Source: Leuctra nigra (taxonomy: Eukaryota > Arthropoda > Insecta > Plecoptera > Leuctridae). Taken from it: DNA of 64,000 nt. Shown one piece after another: positions 26,401-36,469 of this stretch. The position numbers were made by a program, and so were the translations under genes. The notes beneath the pieces are model-generated. The model had not been told where the DNA came from. It saw only the letters and a program-made list of their open reading frames with translations, and ran no database searches. Where the stretch lies: the NCBI GenBank assembly GCA_934045905.1, contig OW203771.1, positions 16,357,701 to 16,421,700 on the forward strand. Reading direction: 5' to 3'. How positions within the stretch are numbered: the stretch's first letter is position 1; each line of letters opens with the position of its first letter.

Positions 26401-28232
26401 CCACATATTAATATGTTTGTTTTTACATTTCGTGTTTCCATAAAGCAGTGAAAAAACAAAAGACATTGAAATTGATATTTAGCTATAAATTTACTTTTTT
26501 GGCCATAACAAACAACTATATCAAATATTTGTATTTATATTTATGCAAATGCGCCCTTGATAGCCGCCATTTACCTAGTACCACAAAATCCACCAGAGGT
26601 CAGTTGTGTTCCTTATTTTCTCGAATACTATAGGTAGCTATAACTTCAGCATATATTTCCCCGACACAGGTATAGTTGAGTTTTTCTCTCTATACCTATT
26701 TGAAAGTTTCCATTGATTTCCACTCAGAATTTGCACAATGGAGCTTGACTAGGAACAAGTGTTTGTTTTGGCAGGTTGTAAATTTATAGAGATGAGCCAG
26801 GTATCAAGTCAGGGGCAGGGAGGGGGATTTTTACAACTGTGCATTGATGCCAAATACCACACATTTGAGAGGTTTAGAAAGATGTCCTTCCCCTTTCCAT
26901 ATTTTAAGAAACATTTGACCATATTTGACAACAGGGGAGTGTTGGGATTTGGAGATCATAAAACACGACCTGTAGCCGAGCATGTATCTTGTTAGAAAGT
27001 GTCATGTTTTTGAGCCATTGACAATGGATGAATGGACTTTGACTGGATACAGCATTTGCCGATATAGGTATAGAGAGAAAAACTCCACTATACTACTTAT
27101 AAGTTATAGGGGAGAGAAATTTATTGATTTTACCGTATTTCATTTCAATGTTCTACCAATAAATAGAAAAAAGTGGACTGTAAATGTTCTGTGAACCGTA
27201 CCATTTGTAAAACGTTTACTCAAATGAAGATCCATATATAGGTTTGAGAATTTTTGCTTCATTACGCTATTTAATTTGAAGAGGATAACCAGAGTAGTAA
27301 ACAATCTCCTCCTTCTGTTGCAGCTCTCACCCCAGTGGATCTGAGCCACCCCTTCCACATGCACGGGCACAAGTTCACCGTCATCAAGTACGGCAAGTTC
27401 CCGAAGGAGGCGCGCGGTGCGGACAGGGTATCCACGCTGCGCAGCTACCTGTTGGATCCCAGCACTTGGGCCAACTCTGTGTCCTCCTTCGCTCGGCGGT
27501 CGAGTGACGACGTCTACATGGAAGGCGGCGAGGAGAAGTGGAAGTATGAAGGCAGAAGGCAGGCGAGACGCGATGACGCGTGGAGTCCGCCCAAGGATAC
27601 GGTGGCGGTTCCCTCTGCAGGTTATGTCGTCACAAGATTCATCGCCAATAATCCAGGTGCGTTTTGGGACTTTAGGACTAAAAAGCACGTTTAATTATGC
27701 CACAAATTGTTATAGAAATATTTCGGTAATCGATCATCCATGACAGCTGACATCCAAAAGCTGAATTCCATATTTCCATGTTGATATACCAAGGAAACTG
27801 GTGTGCAAACTTCAGAATTTTACTGTAATGCCAAATTTCACCACCAATATCAAATAGTATTTGGGTTAACCCTTTTTTCACTTCTTGTTTTAATGTGCTA
27901 GGTTTCCCCATAATCTTTCGGTGCAAATTAACAACACTAAATCCGTTCAAGGATCTACGTAAAGATTGCATATCTCCAAGATGTTTTCTCAAATCGTGAA
28001 TATGCTTTCTTGCAGCCCGTATCAGACTTCACCCTCCTTTCATTCTCATCATCTCCCATGTGTTTCACTTTCAGGTTACTGGATGATCCACTGCCACTTC
28101 ATCTACCACCAACTCGTTGGTATGAGTCTAGTGATGCAAGTCGGAGACAGCGCAACGATCCCGTCGACTCCATCGGGATTCCCCACATGTGGTGACTTCG
28201 CAGGCCAGGTTGACGTCGCCCCTTACCTCTGA
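11429..28232 (+). CDS. Multicopper oxidase, laccase family (12 exons, 750 aa, secreted)
   Basis: Copper-dependent oxidation of phenolic or similar substrates with reduction of O2 to water; in insects this family acts in cuticle tanning and other extracellular oxidations. Exons: 11429-11495, 15031-15187, 15330-15450, 17048-17258, 19570-19796, 22260-22527, 22712-22899, 23358-23550, 24633-24746, 25281-25496, 27324-27656, 28075-28232. All junctions are GT/AG and phases agree; the sum is 2253 nt. Residues 1-18 form a signal peptide (MISWRLTLLLLALQTTAQ), followed by an insect-type Cys-rich stretch (about 45-90). Copper motifs: HFHG 138-141, HSH 182-184, HPFHMHGH 596-603, HCH 704-706 with H710 and axial M715. 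All ligands are present, so it should be active. A charged insertion lies at about 615-677. Intron 3, exon 2 and the last exon carry minisatellites that copy exon edges. The exact paralogue (MCO1, MCO2 or other) is not assignable. Confidence 0.95.
11496..14746 (+). other. MCO intron 1, non-repeat part
   Basis: More than 3 kb of AT-rich intron. No exon, TIR element or RNA gene was recognised. Near 13920 a GAATCGAACCCGGG stretch resembles a minus-strand Pol III B box, but no convincing A box accompanies it. Confidence 0.55.
14747..15121 (+). repeat. 115-bp minisatellite straddling the exon 2 acceptor of MCO
   Basis: The unit of intron end (CTAGCTCTCTCACTACAG) plus the first ~60 nt of exon 2 is present at 14801, 14916 and 15031, with a partial copy from 14747. 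Only the last copy continues into the true exon. Copies 1 and 2, read in frame, stop at the TAG in CTCTAG, so they are unusable as exons without an internal donor. Confidence 0.9.
15031..15187 (+). CDS. MCO exon 2, Cys-rich N-terminus
   Basis: Phase 1 to 2. Encodes LLRFLQPDDVG, then GRRCDRTCVVGDKPRLCYY and the YSTLGR motif that precedes ACG in exon 3. Confidence 0.93.
15330..15450 (+). CDS. MCO exon 3
   Basis: Acceptor ATTGTACAG; encodes ACGLCPTVLSDCYLPQCVT, then the RGIYTLNRRMPGPSIQ stretch typical at the start of cupredoxin domain 1. Ends phase 0 at CAG|GTCAGT. Confidence 0.95.
15519..17130 (+). repeat. 112-bp minisatellite, 13 full copies, straddling the exon 4 acceptor of MCO
   Basis: The unit joins the intron 3 end (TTTCCTGGCAACAG) to the first ~85 nt of exon 4, including the codons for HFHG. 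Starts of the exon-like part: 15594, 15706, 15818, 15928, then every 112 bp to 17048; a partial copy precedes. One copy is 110 bp (GGCTAG in place of GGCAACAG). Since 112 is not a multiple of 3, using an early acceptor runs into TGA in the next unit (CGG TGA). Only the 17048 copy continues to the full exon. Confidence 0.95.
17048..17258 (+). CDS. MCO exon 4, first two copper motifs
   Basis: Phase 0 to 1. Carries LHFHGIL and HFYHSHDG, type 2/3 copper ligands, in the first cupredoxin domain. Donor GACG|GTGAGG. Confidence 0.95.
17479..18254. mobile_element. hAT-like non-autonomous element, 776 bp, 8-bp TSD
   Basis: Ends CAGTGTTGAGTA and TACTCAACACTG-like, flanked by ATTGTCAC at 17471-17478 and 18255-18262. 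Subterminal regions hold many AAGTTCC/GTAACTT repeats in both orientations. It lies in MCO intron 4 and has no transposase. Confidence 0.88.
18738..18918. mobile_element. TA-flanked hairpin MITE
   Basis: TIR GACCACATTTTAAATTATCT and its complement, flanked by TA (18736-18737, 18919-18920), as in Tc1/mariner-type MITEs. The second copy lies at 62821-63003 with the loop in the opposite orientation. Confidence 0.88.
19570..19796 (+). CDS. MCO exon 5
   Basis: Phase 1 to 0. Encodes LQKMDGIQGNLVVRLP following HSHDG, then HVMIIADWNEV and LVNGKGRLFSK, a conserved laccase order linking domains 1 and 2. Confidence 0.95.
20061..21158 (+). mobile_element. Helitron-like non-autonomous repeat (H family), nested copies
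   Basis: Begins near GCGAAGCGAGCGTCTCCTTT; a second 5' start lies at about 20502. Ends CAACGCGTTACACCGAGCAT then TTTTCCTAG|T. The 3' end has a short AACGC/GCGTT-type stem and CTAG before a host T, as in Helitrons. It lies in MCO intron 5. Confidence 0.6.
21480..21854 (+). mobile_element. Helitron-like repeat, 3' fragment
   Basis: Shares GTGCTCGCTCATCAACGC through GAGCGTTTTCCTAG|T with the other H-family copies. The 5' portion is degraded. Confidence 0.55.
22260..22527 (+). CDS. MCO exon 6, cupredoxin domain 2
   Basis: Acceptor ACATTTCAG. Encodes FHVTRGRRYRFRMIGATC and HRLRVIAVDG, hallmark laccase domain 2 strands. Phase 0 to 1. GC-rich relative to the introns, indicating coding constraint. 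Confidence 0.95.
22712..22899 (+). CDS. MCO exon 7
   Basis: Encodes GERYDFVLEA, SAYWIHVRGVGPC and VAVLRYAHS. Phase 1 to 0 at GCAGTG|GTACGG. Confidence 0.95.
22900..23357 (+). other. MCO intron 7
   Basis: A 458-bp intron. The middle (about 22940-23140) is less AT-rich but has no recognisable frame or repeat partner in the window. Confidence 0.6.
23358..23550 (+). CDS. MCO exon 8
   Basis: Encodes NPFGATCGLLSNNVCVNQL through FFTVDELFRSNTYHRFL, matching the laccase linker into domain 3. Phase 0 to 1. Confidence 0.95.
23961..24119. mobile_element. Short TIR element in MCO intron 8
   Basis: Left GGCCCGGAATAACCAAAGTT and right AACTTTGGTTATACCGACCC are imperfect inverted repeats enclosing about 115 bp. 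Confidence 0.6.
24633..24746 (+). CDS. MCO exon 9
   Basis: Encodes PTPTGFLCGLTNNLVSSLP and ALVKWFCET. Phase 1 to 1; acceptor GATGTTGCAG, donor ACAA|GTGAGT. Confidence 0.92.
25281..25496 (+). CDS. MCO exon 10
   Basis: Encodes GLINGISNVLPPAPIL, CDGDYCECFH and FPVGALVEMIFADL, the domain 3 segment just before the HPFH motif. Phase 1 to 1. Confidence 0.95.
25778..26290. mobile_element. hAT-like non-autonomous element, 513 bp, 8-bp TSD
   Basis: TIR CAGCGGTCGCCAACC and GGTTGGCGACCGCTG, flanked by GTTTAGTT at 25770-25777 and 26291-26298. Contains CTCGCGGACCAC repeats near both ends. It lies in MCO intron 10. Confidence 0.9.
26338..26633 (+). repeat. Dispersed repeat, second copy at 42827-43110
   Basis: Shares TACGTGATGGAGCCACTTCT, GCCATAACAAACAACTA and AATCCACCAGAGGTC with 42827-43110 in the same orientation. 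No coding capacity recognised. Confidence 0.8.
26670..27100. mobile_element. Probable TIR element in MCO intron 10
   Basis: GAGTTTTTCTCTCTATACCTA near 26680 recurs inverted near 27065-27090. Limits and target duplication are not resolved. Confidence 0.45.
27324..27656 (+). CDS. MCO exon 11, third copper motif and charged insertion
   Basis: Encodes LSHPFHMHGHKFTVIKYG, then a long charged stretch including RRQARRDD, and then KDTVAVPSAGYVVTRF. The 74 residues between HGH603 and KDT exceed the roughly 45 I recall for insect laccases. Phase 1 to 1. Confidence 0.95.
28075..28232 (+). CDS. MCO exon 12, last copper motif and stop
   Basis: Acceptor CACTTTCAG. Encodes YWMIHCHFIYHQLVGM with H704, C705, H706, H710 and M715, then the C-terminal TCGDFAGQVDVAPYL and TGA 28230-28232. 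Confidence 0.96.
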
Positions 28233-28456
28233 CATCTACCTGGACGTGGACATGAGTCTGGTCATGGACAGCACCACGATCCCGTCGACTCCATCGGGAT
28301 TCCCCACATGTGGAGACTTCACCGGCCAGGTTGACGTCGCCCCTTACCTCTGACATCTACCTGGACGTGGACATGAGTCTGGTCATGGACAGCACCACGA
28401 TCCCGTCGACTCCATCGGGATTCCCCCCATGTGGTGACTTCGCCGGCCAAGTTGAC
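28149..28456 (+). repeat. 121-bp tandem duplication across the MCO stop codon, 2.6 copies
   Basis: Copies begin near ACGATCCCGTCGACTCCATC at 28155, 28276 and 28397. Copy 1 is translated to VAPYL-stop; copies 2 and 3 now lie in the 3' UTR. Copy 3 would end GQVDFLT-stop and may be the ancestral C-terminus. Confidence 0.92.
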
Positions 28457-28633
28457 TTCCTCACTTGAACCATGAACTGGACATGACTGTAAACATGAAC
28501 TATTCGATAATTTTCGAAGTTTTTTGAATACCGAATCGAATATTCGACCCAAATTTTACGAAGTATTCGAAATTTTCGAATCTTCGCACAGTCCTAAATA
28601 ATAATTGTTAATTCTTTGTATATTGATTTTATA

Positions 28634-28639
28634 TTTATT
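28634..28639 (-). terminator. Poly(A) signal AATAAA of P450
   Basis: TTTATT on + is AATAAA on -, about 155 nt after the P450 stop at 28792. It lies beyond the MCO signal, so the two transcripts would overlap tail-to-tail. Confidence 0.6.
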
Positions 28640-28681
28640 TTGTCCACTTGTGGAGTTGTACACTGTTGGATGTATTATATA

Positions 28682-28687
28682 AATAAA
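28682..28687 (+). terminator. Poly(A) signal AATAAA of MCO
   Basis: The first canonical AATAAA downstream of the stop, about 450 nt into the 3' UTR. Confidence 0.7.
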
Positions 28688-28791
28688 CTTTAAAGTGGAA
28701 TTTAGATAAGTAAAAACAGTAAAAACAGCGTTATATTTCCAGGATATCAAGTATTGTGTGTTGATTCTCTTCTATGTTACAGATTTAGACA

Positions 28792-28967
28792 TTAGTTCCC
28801 CGGGTTCCTGAGTTCTAACCCCAGCCAGAACCCTTCCTCTGGATCCAATGTGAACTTTACCCTGTTCATCTTGAGGGGATGTGATGATTTCTCTGTTAAA
28901 CTCAGGTTGAAGCGTGATATCAAAACCGTGATCGCGATCTTAGCTTCCATCTGAGCAAACCGCATTC
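28792..28967 (-). CDS. P450 exon 7, C-terminus
   Basis: Completes the heme loop as GMRFAQMEAKIAITVLISRF and ends LGLELRNPGN with TAA 28794-28792. Acceptor TTTCTTCCAG. Confidence 0.95.
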
Positions 28968-31900
28968 CTGGAAGAAACAGACAGTTTAATTTTAAGCAGC
29001 ATCGAACCAACAACTACATAAGATCATCACCCTTGTTTGACGAACTCAGTCGATCGCATTGGGGTGCTATCACATAAAATTATAATTTTCTTGTCACGGT
29101 GACAAGACCCTAGAAGACCGTGAATAACATTGAGATGAGAAGCTTGTCACCGTGACAAGAAAGTTTTATGTTATGTGATCGTTCCCCTGTTCTTAGTTGG
29201 TATTTGGGGATTCATTTTAATTTCTAAATTCTAGGATGAACCAGCGATATCTTATCTACCAAAAAAAAAATCCAACCCATTTTAATTTGTTCCTAATAGT
29301 ATTATCTACAATATAAGATCAAAAAATGGATACCTTACCGACCTTACTTTTATGTAAAACGTTTTCAAAGTTCGAGACTTTTACATGGCTCGTTATGGGG
29401 GAACGAATTAATTTCCTACATTATTATAATTTATTTTTTATCCGCACCAAACAATATTAACAGAAAACTATTGATATATTCTTCGACCAATACTGAATGC
29501 ATTGAAAACTTAAAATGCTTAAATGTCACCGACCTAATTTCTGAGATAATGACATTTAAATGTTTGAAATTCTTCATAGAACTGTTCTAGTCAAAACCAC
29601 TGCTGAATTCTTAACGAAAATATTTAACGAAAACTTTGTTATAAATTTCTTCATTATCTCATATTGTATTATTATCCACATAATATATTATAAAACTATG
29701 ATTTAAAGTATAAACATGCGTTTTCTGAATTAATTTATCTTATGTAATTCAAAGCGATGGTTTAGCTTTAATTGGAGTAGTAAGTCGTAATTAATCAAAT
29801 TGTACCGATTTTACTAATTCAATGTTTCCAATAATTTCATTAGACAACAAAAATTGGAATTGGATAACAATGGATAACATAGTATAACAAAACAAGTTAG
29901 CTCGGGCAATAATGCTATGACCTATACTTTCAAAGAGTATTTGATGTCTTGACATATTATCCCCATAAAAAAACACTCCGTGTAAAAATGCCAGCCAAGT
30001 CTCTTCAACTATAAAAAAAATAGAAGAAATCTAAAAATTCAGCACTGAAAAGGAGTGATATCAAAAAATGGGCCAAGTCAAAACTTAATTTTAAAAACCA
30101 AAATATACTTGGCGCATCGTGCATATAGATCGTTTAGAAGTATAGGCCAGATGTGTGATGTACATAAAATCTATCTACCCTATAATGCCGTAAAAAACGA
30201 TGCCCCAAGTATATTTTAGTTTTTAAAATTAAGTTTTGACTTGGCCCATTTTTTGATATCACTCCTTTTCAGTGCTGAATTTTTAGATTTCTTCTATTTT
30301 TTTATAGTTGAAGAGACTTGGCTGGTATTTTTACACGGAGTGTTTTTTTATGAGGATATCACTAAACTTTTTAGTTTATTAACACAACTTGTAAGACATA
30401 TCGGAGCAACAATGAGAATGACTAATTCATTTTAAAAAAATACGCCATTTACGAATTGGTTACTAAAAAAAGTTTTGTTTGGTTCTAAATATAAGCTTAA
30501 AGGGATATTCCATGAAGAATTGCGAGAGCATCGTTCCAATCGGTCCAGCCGTTTTCAAGATATGGCATCACTTCCGGATTTCAATATGGCGGCTGAAATA
30601 ACTGCCACCTAGAATTTATTTCTATAAATGGTATGTATCATTATAAGCCTTCTGAATAGATATTAATAGGTTTTTATATAACAGAGAAGTGAATTTTCGC
30701 AGATTTCGCATAACTATGACGTCATTTCCGGTTTCAGTAATTAGACAACTTTAGTTTTACTATTGATATTTCATATAGAGAACCGTCTGAATCGATTGGT
30801 GCTAGTTTCATTCCGATCGGTCTAGCCATTTTCGAGATATGATGTCACTTCCGGTTTCAAAATGGCGGCTTCCGGTTGGTTTTATAAAAAGGCACCTCAG
30901 ACGCCAAAAGTGCACATGTGGTAAAAATTTCAGATCGATCGGCTCAGCCGTTTAGGCTGTGGCGGTGATAGCGGTGTTTCCTGATTTCTGAATCATCATC
31001 ATCATCTGAAGAAGAAGAAGAATTAGAAGAAGAAGAAGAAGAAGAAGAAGAAGAAAAAAAAGAAGAAGATGAAAGTGATGTTATTTCACTGTTTTCACGG
31101 CCCTCTAGCTCGCAAATGGCATAACCTATTGTTCCAAAATTTGGTATATGGGGTGGGGTGGGCCATAGCTCGAAATTAAGATATTTCACAACAATGTTTA
31201 ATTGATGACGGTTTCCAATTTTATGATCCAGTAGGCCGAAAATGCTATGTTGTTGCTTACAGTAAAAGTGGTTGGTCTGCTCCTCAGTTTATTAGGCAAT
31301 TACGGTATGTTGAGTGAGTGTGAGTGTATAGTACGACTTGGCTGGGTGGAGCGACCGCTCCACTAGATTATCTTGTAACATTTCAAGGCACACATTTTTG
31401 TTTTATTTTAATCAACAAAATATGCGTCTACATAAAATGGGTTCTGAAAGCTTCCGTCAAAATAAGTTCATGTCTCTAATAAAAATGTTTTAAAACATTT
31501 TTAAACACAACGTTTCATGAAAAAAAATCACCTTTTTGGAAGGTAGGGCATTGTTTTCGCGATATATTTGTATAAATATGCATATGGTTTTCATAGTTCG
31601 AATATTGTGTTGAATTGAAGGCACAGATAATCTGCATCACCTTCTAACAGGTCCGTGAAGTTAGCACCGCCCATTAACGCACTAATTATCTCATGTGTGG
31701 GATGAATTAGTGCACAATTAGTGCGTTCGATCGGCACTAATTTTATAATTAGTGCGTCATCCGTTTCCGAGAAAAACGCACTTTACTATGGGCGGTGCCA
31801 ACTTCACGCAGCACCGCCCATTGACGCACTAATTTTAAAACCCACACAGGTAATTAGTGCACAATTAGTGCGTTCATTCCCCCCCATTCCCATAATTAGT

Positions 31901-34900
31901 GCGCACTTACTTTTCGAGTTATTCGTGAATAACCGTGGGCGGTGCAGCACCGCCCATTGAAAATTTCAGGGTTTTAGGAACGCCATGTTTTAGTGCACAA
32001 TTAGTGCGTTCGATTCCCCCCATTCCCATAATTAGTGCGCACTTACTTTTCGAGTTATTCGTGAAAAACCGTGGGCGGTGCAGCACCCCCCATGGAAAAT
32101 TTCAATGTTTTCAGTACGCCATGTTTTAGTGCACAATTAGTGCGTTCGATCCCCCCCATTCCCATAATTAGTGCGCACTTACTTTTCGAGTAATTCGTAA
32201 ATAACCGTGGGCGGTGCAGCACCGCCCATTGAAAATTTTAAGGTTTTCAGCATGCCATGTTTTAGTGCACAATTAGTGCGTTCGATCCCCCTCAATCCCA
32301 TAATTAGTGCGCACTTACTTTTCGAGTTATTCGTGAATAACCGTGGGCGGTGCAGCACCGCCCATTGAAAATTACAAGGTTTTCAGCATGCCATGTTTTA
32401 GTGCACAATTAGTGCGTTCGATCCCCCCCATTCCCATAATTAGTGCGCACTTACTATTCGAGTTATTCGTGAAAAACCGTGAGCGGTGCAGCACTCGAAA
32501 AGTAAGCACTCGAACTCGAAAAGTAAGTGCGCACTAATTATGGGAATAGGGGGGATCGAACGCACTAATTGTGCACTAAAACATGGCGTGCTGAAAACCT
32601 TGAAATTTTCAATGGGCGGTGCTGCACCGCCCACGGTTATTCCCGAATAACTCGAAAAGTAAGTGCGCACTAATTATGGGAATAGGGGGGATCGAACGCA
32701 CTAATTGTGCACTAAAACATGGCGTGCTGAAAACCTTGAAATTTTCAATGGGCGGTGCTGCACCGCCCACGGTTATTCGCGAATAACTCGAAAAGTTAGT
32801 GCGCACTAATTATGGGAATGGGGGGGATCGAACGCACTAATTGTGCACTAAAACATGGCGTACTGAAAACATTGAAATTTTCAATGGGCGGTGCTGCACC
32901 GCCCACGGTTTTTCACGAATAACTCGAAAAGTAAGTGCGCACTAATTATGGGAATGGGGGGAATCGAACGCACTAATTGTGCACTAAAACATGGCGTGCT
33001 GAAAGTCTTAAATTTTCAATGGGCGGTGCTGCACCGCCCACGGTTATTCACAAATAACTCGAAAAGTAAGTGCGCACTAATTATGGGAATGGGGGGAATC
33101 GAACGCACTAATTGTGCACTAAGACATGGCGTGCTGAAAACCTTGAAATTTTCAATGGGCGGTGCTGCACCGCCCACGGTTTTTCACGAATAACTCGAAA
33201 AGTAAGTGCGCACTAATTATGGGAATGGGGGGGAATGAACGCACTAATTGTGCACTAATTGCTTGTGTGGGTTTGAAAATTAGTGCGTCAATGGGCGGTG
33301 CTGCGTTAAGTTGGCACCGCCCATAGTAAAGTGCGTTTTTCTCGGAAACGGATGACGCACTAATTATAAAATTAGTGCCGATCGAACGCACTAATTGTGC
33401 ACTAATTCATCCCACACATGAGATAATTAGTGCGTTAATGGGCGGTGCTAACTTCACGGACCTCCTTCTAACATCCTCATTTCTCCCAACAACTTACCAA
33501 TACAGGCCCTGGGTCCAACACCGAAGGGCATATAGGCAAAGGGATTGATATTCCCTTTGTTCTCGTCATTGAATCTGTCTGGATCGAAGCGCTCTGGATC
33601 CGGGAAGAACTTCGGATCCCGATGTATCGCGAATGTAGGGATCTGGATGATGTCCCCGACGTTGAACTTGATCTCTGGAGAGGAGTCTGTGGCCTGGAGC
33701 GTGTAGGGACGAACACAGACTCTGTCGAGGACCATCGCTGGCGGCCAGAGACGAAGGGTCTCCGACATAACGCAGTCCAGGAACTTCATTTCCTGAATCT
33801 GTCAACATTTTCAGGAATGATAAAGCAATTATCTTTGAGTTCAGTCAGTATCTGTGGGATATAATTTGGTATACCACGGAAGTGATACCGACTTGCCTCT
33901 TCTAACGTGAAAACGTGAAGTGTGTTTGCATTAATATGAAATTAATTTAGAAATTTAAATATTAAAGAGTGTCATCATGAGCTCTTAGTTCAACTTAGTT
34001 ATGACTCCCCAAGGCTCTATATTTACTCCACTGTTATGCAACGTTGGGAGGTAGTTTTGATACGATATTTCTCGTAATACTATTGAGAAATTTTAAGAAA
34101 TACTTGAAACAAAAAAAGTTTTTTTCTTTTTAAAATATGTGAAAAGTAAAACTTTTTTTCTTTAAATATTCTTACATTTTCTCAATAGTATTGCGAGAAA
34201 ATGGGTATCAAAACTACCTCCTAAAGTTGCATAACAGTGGAGTAAATTATTAGCCTTGGGGGACTGAGGAATTCTGGGAAAATTTGACACCCGTCAGTTT
34301 CCATAGTGGTCCCCAGGACTCTACTTCCCTTAGTGCTCAACTAAGTTGTCAGAATCGAACTGGGATTCGAAACCAGATCCTTCGGGTTACCGACCAAGGT
34401 ATGTTTTACCACTTGCCATAATAACGAGTCCGATATCTGGGGTCACAATAGACCAAAACATAAACTAGTGGCGCCCTCAAAGCGAACTAAATAAGGGCGT
34501 GTTATGTGTGACCACTCTTAAGTGCGCATGTTCCAAGTCACTTAAATGTCAATCTTAATGAGTTCAGTAAAAGTTATAATTACATCGCGAAATAACAGAA
34601 ATTGATGCTTACCTCAGTGTCAACATTCAAATACAATCGGCATATTTCATATCAGCACATATTCATACACATTCTTGTGAAAACTAGATGTCTATTCACC
34701 AAAATCACCATTTGACATATAGCATTTTTTTATCACGGCTTTCTGAAACTTTTCTGAATGAGCTCATTCAGAAAAGAAGACCGTGATAAAAAAATGCGTT
34801 TGTCAAATGGTGATTTTGGTGAATAGACATCTAGTTTTCACAAGAATGTGTATGAATATGTGCTGAAATGAAATATGCCGATTGTATTTGAATGTTGACA

Positions 34901-36386
34901 CTGAGGTAAGCATCAATTTCTGTTATTTCGCGATGTAATTATAACTTTTACTGAACTATCGTTATACGATTGACATATAAGTGCCTTCACTGAATGTCAC
35001 ACATAGCTGGAAGAGAAAATGGCGGATTGGGCATGCGCGTTTAGTTTATGTTTTGGTCTGAAGTAAAGTCTGAAGTAAAGAGACTAAACCTACACTTCCC
35101 CCGCCCCACCACACGTACTGAAGGTCATTTGATACAATTTGTTCACTGCAGAGTCCAGAATCAGTTTTAAATTGTTGAAATTCTAAAATTACACCCTGCG
35201 GGGCAGGACCCCTAAAGTCACTGTCGCTCCCATTATTATCTAATTTATTACTTTAGGGGGAAATTGGCTCCTTCACCAGAAAAGTTTGCCGACCCTGCCC
35301 TAATGACATCTAGATCTTTGCAAATGCTTGGCCAATTGACATGGCATTGTTATGGACCACGAAGAAAGTTTGACTGACCGCCTCGTAGGTGATCTCGCCG
35401 TTGTGGTCAGCCAGCACAGAGTCGATCTCTTCTCGGACTCGCTGTTGAATGTCTGGGTGAACAGCCAGCAAGTGACTGACGAAGCAAAGTAGAGTTGACG
35501 CCGTGTCGAAGCCGGCGAGGAAGAAGATGAACGCCTGAGCAGTGATGTCGTCGTCAGTGAGGACTGAAAACACAGAGGTAGTTAAATAACCACAGTTATT
35601 GTTTGATGTCCAGGCTTGATGGGTCAAGTAATAAATAAGTAGTTTGTGGTTGAATAACCAATAACCTAATTTATTCACCAAATACTCCCCACAAAATTGC
35701 GAATTGGGACTTGGATAGATTATCGTTGTATTTTATATAATTTTGGTTATTTGACACGCGTTTGAAGTGTGAGGTAATAGTCAGTGGCGTAACATCAGAT
35801 TTTGCCCCCCCCCCCCCCCCGGCAAGATATTTTTTGGGGCCCCATACTGTTTTAATTGCCTTTACCATAAATATCTTTACATTTATGTAAAGATTATAAT
35901 CTTTTTGTGTAAGTTTTTAAATATTTTATAACTCTTTTACTATGATTGTAAATCCCAGTTGCATCATGTGGATTTTTGTAGTAGGTAGGTTTTACTCTGT
36001 GGTCATAGTAGAAGGTAAAATATCATAACCTCAGGTCTGATTTACCTATATCAAGCGGAGAGCCCCAGAGCATCTCGCGGGTCATGGACCGCGGTTTTTG
36101 AATTTCACAGTAGAATTTTGTGCATTTGAACGCGATTTCATCACACATTTGGGTCGATTTCATCATCTGAATCCTTCAAATTACTTCTATTTCTCTTACT
36201 ATCGATTATCGATATTTTAGCTTTTTATATGATATTCTTTTGATCTACATTTTATGGCCCCCTCCCCCCCTCCCCCCCCCCCCCCCCCCCCCGAAACTGC
36301 GGTGGCTGCAACATCAAAGTTACGCCAGTGGTAAATTCTTCTTCTATCTATCTTTCTATACCTATAAAGTAGAATGCCTGTCTGTG

Positions 36387-36469
<83 letters not shown>

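Noticed and set aside
27140..27688. 182-codon minus-strand open frame
   Set aside because: Antisense shadow of laccase exon 11.
30944..31189. Poly-serine/aspartate open frame on the minus strand
   Set aside because: Caused by the GAA tract inside foldback copy C.
31721..33391. Many similar 64-100-codon frames (APPIENF / SAHLLFELF types)
   Set aside because: All are readings of the 136-bp units of the inverted mosaic element.
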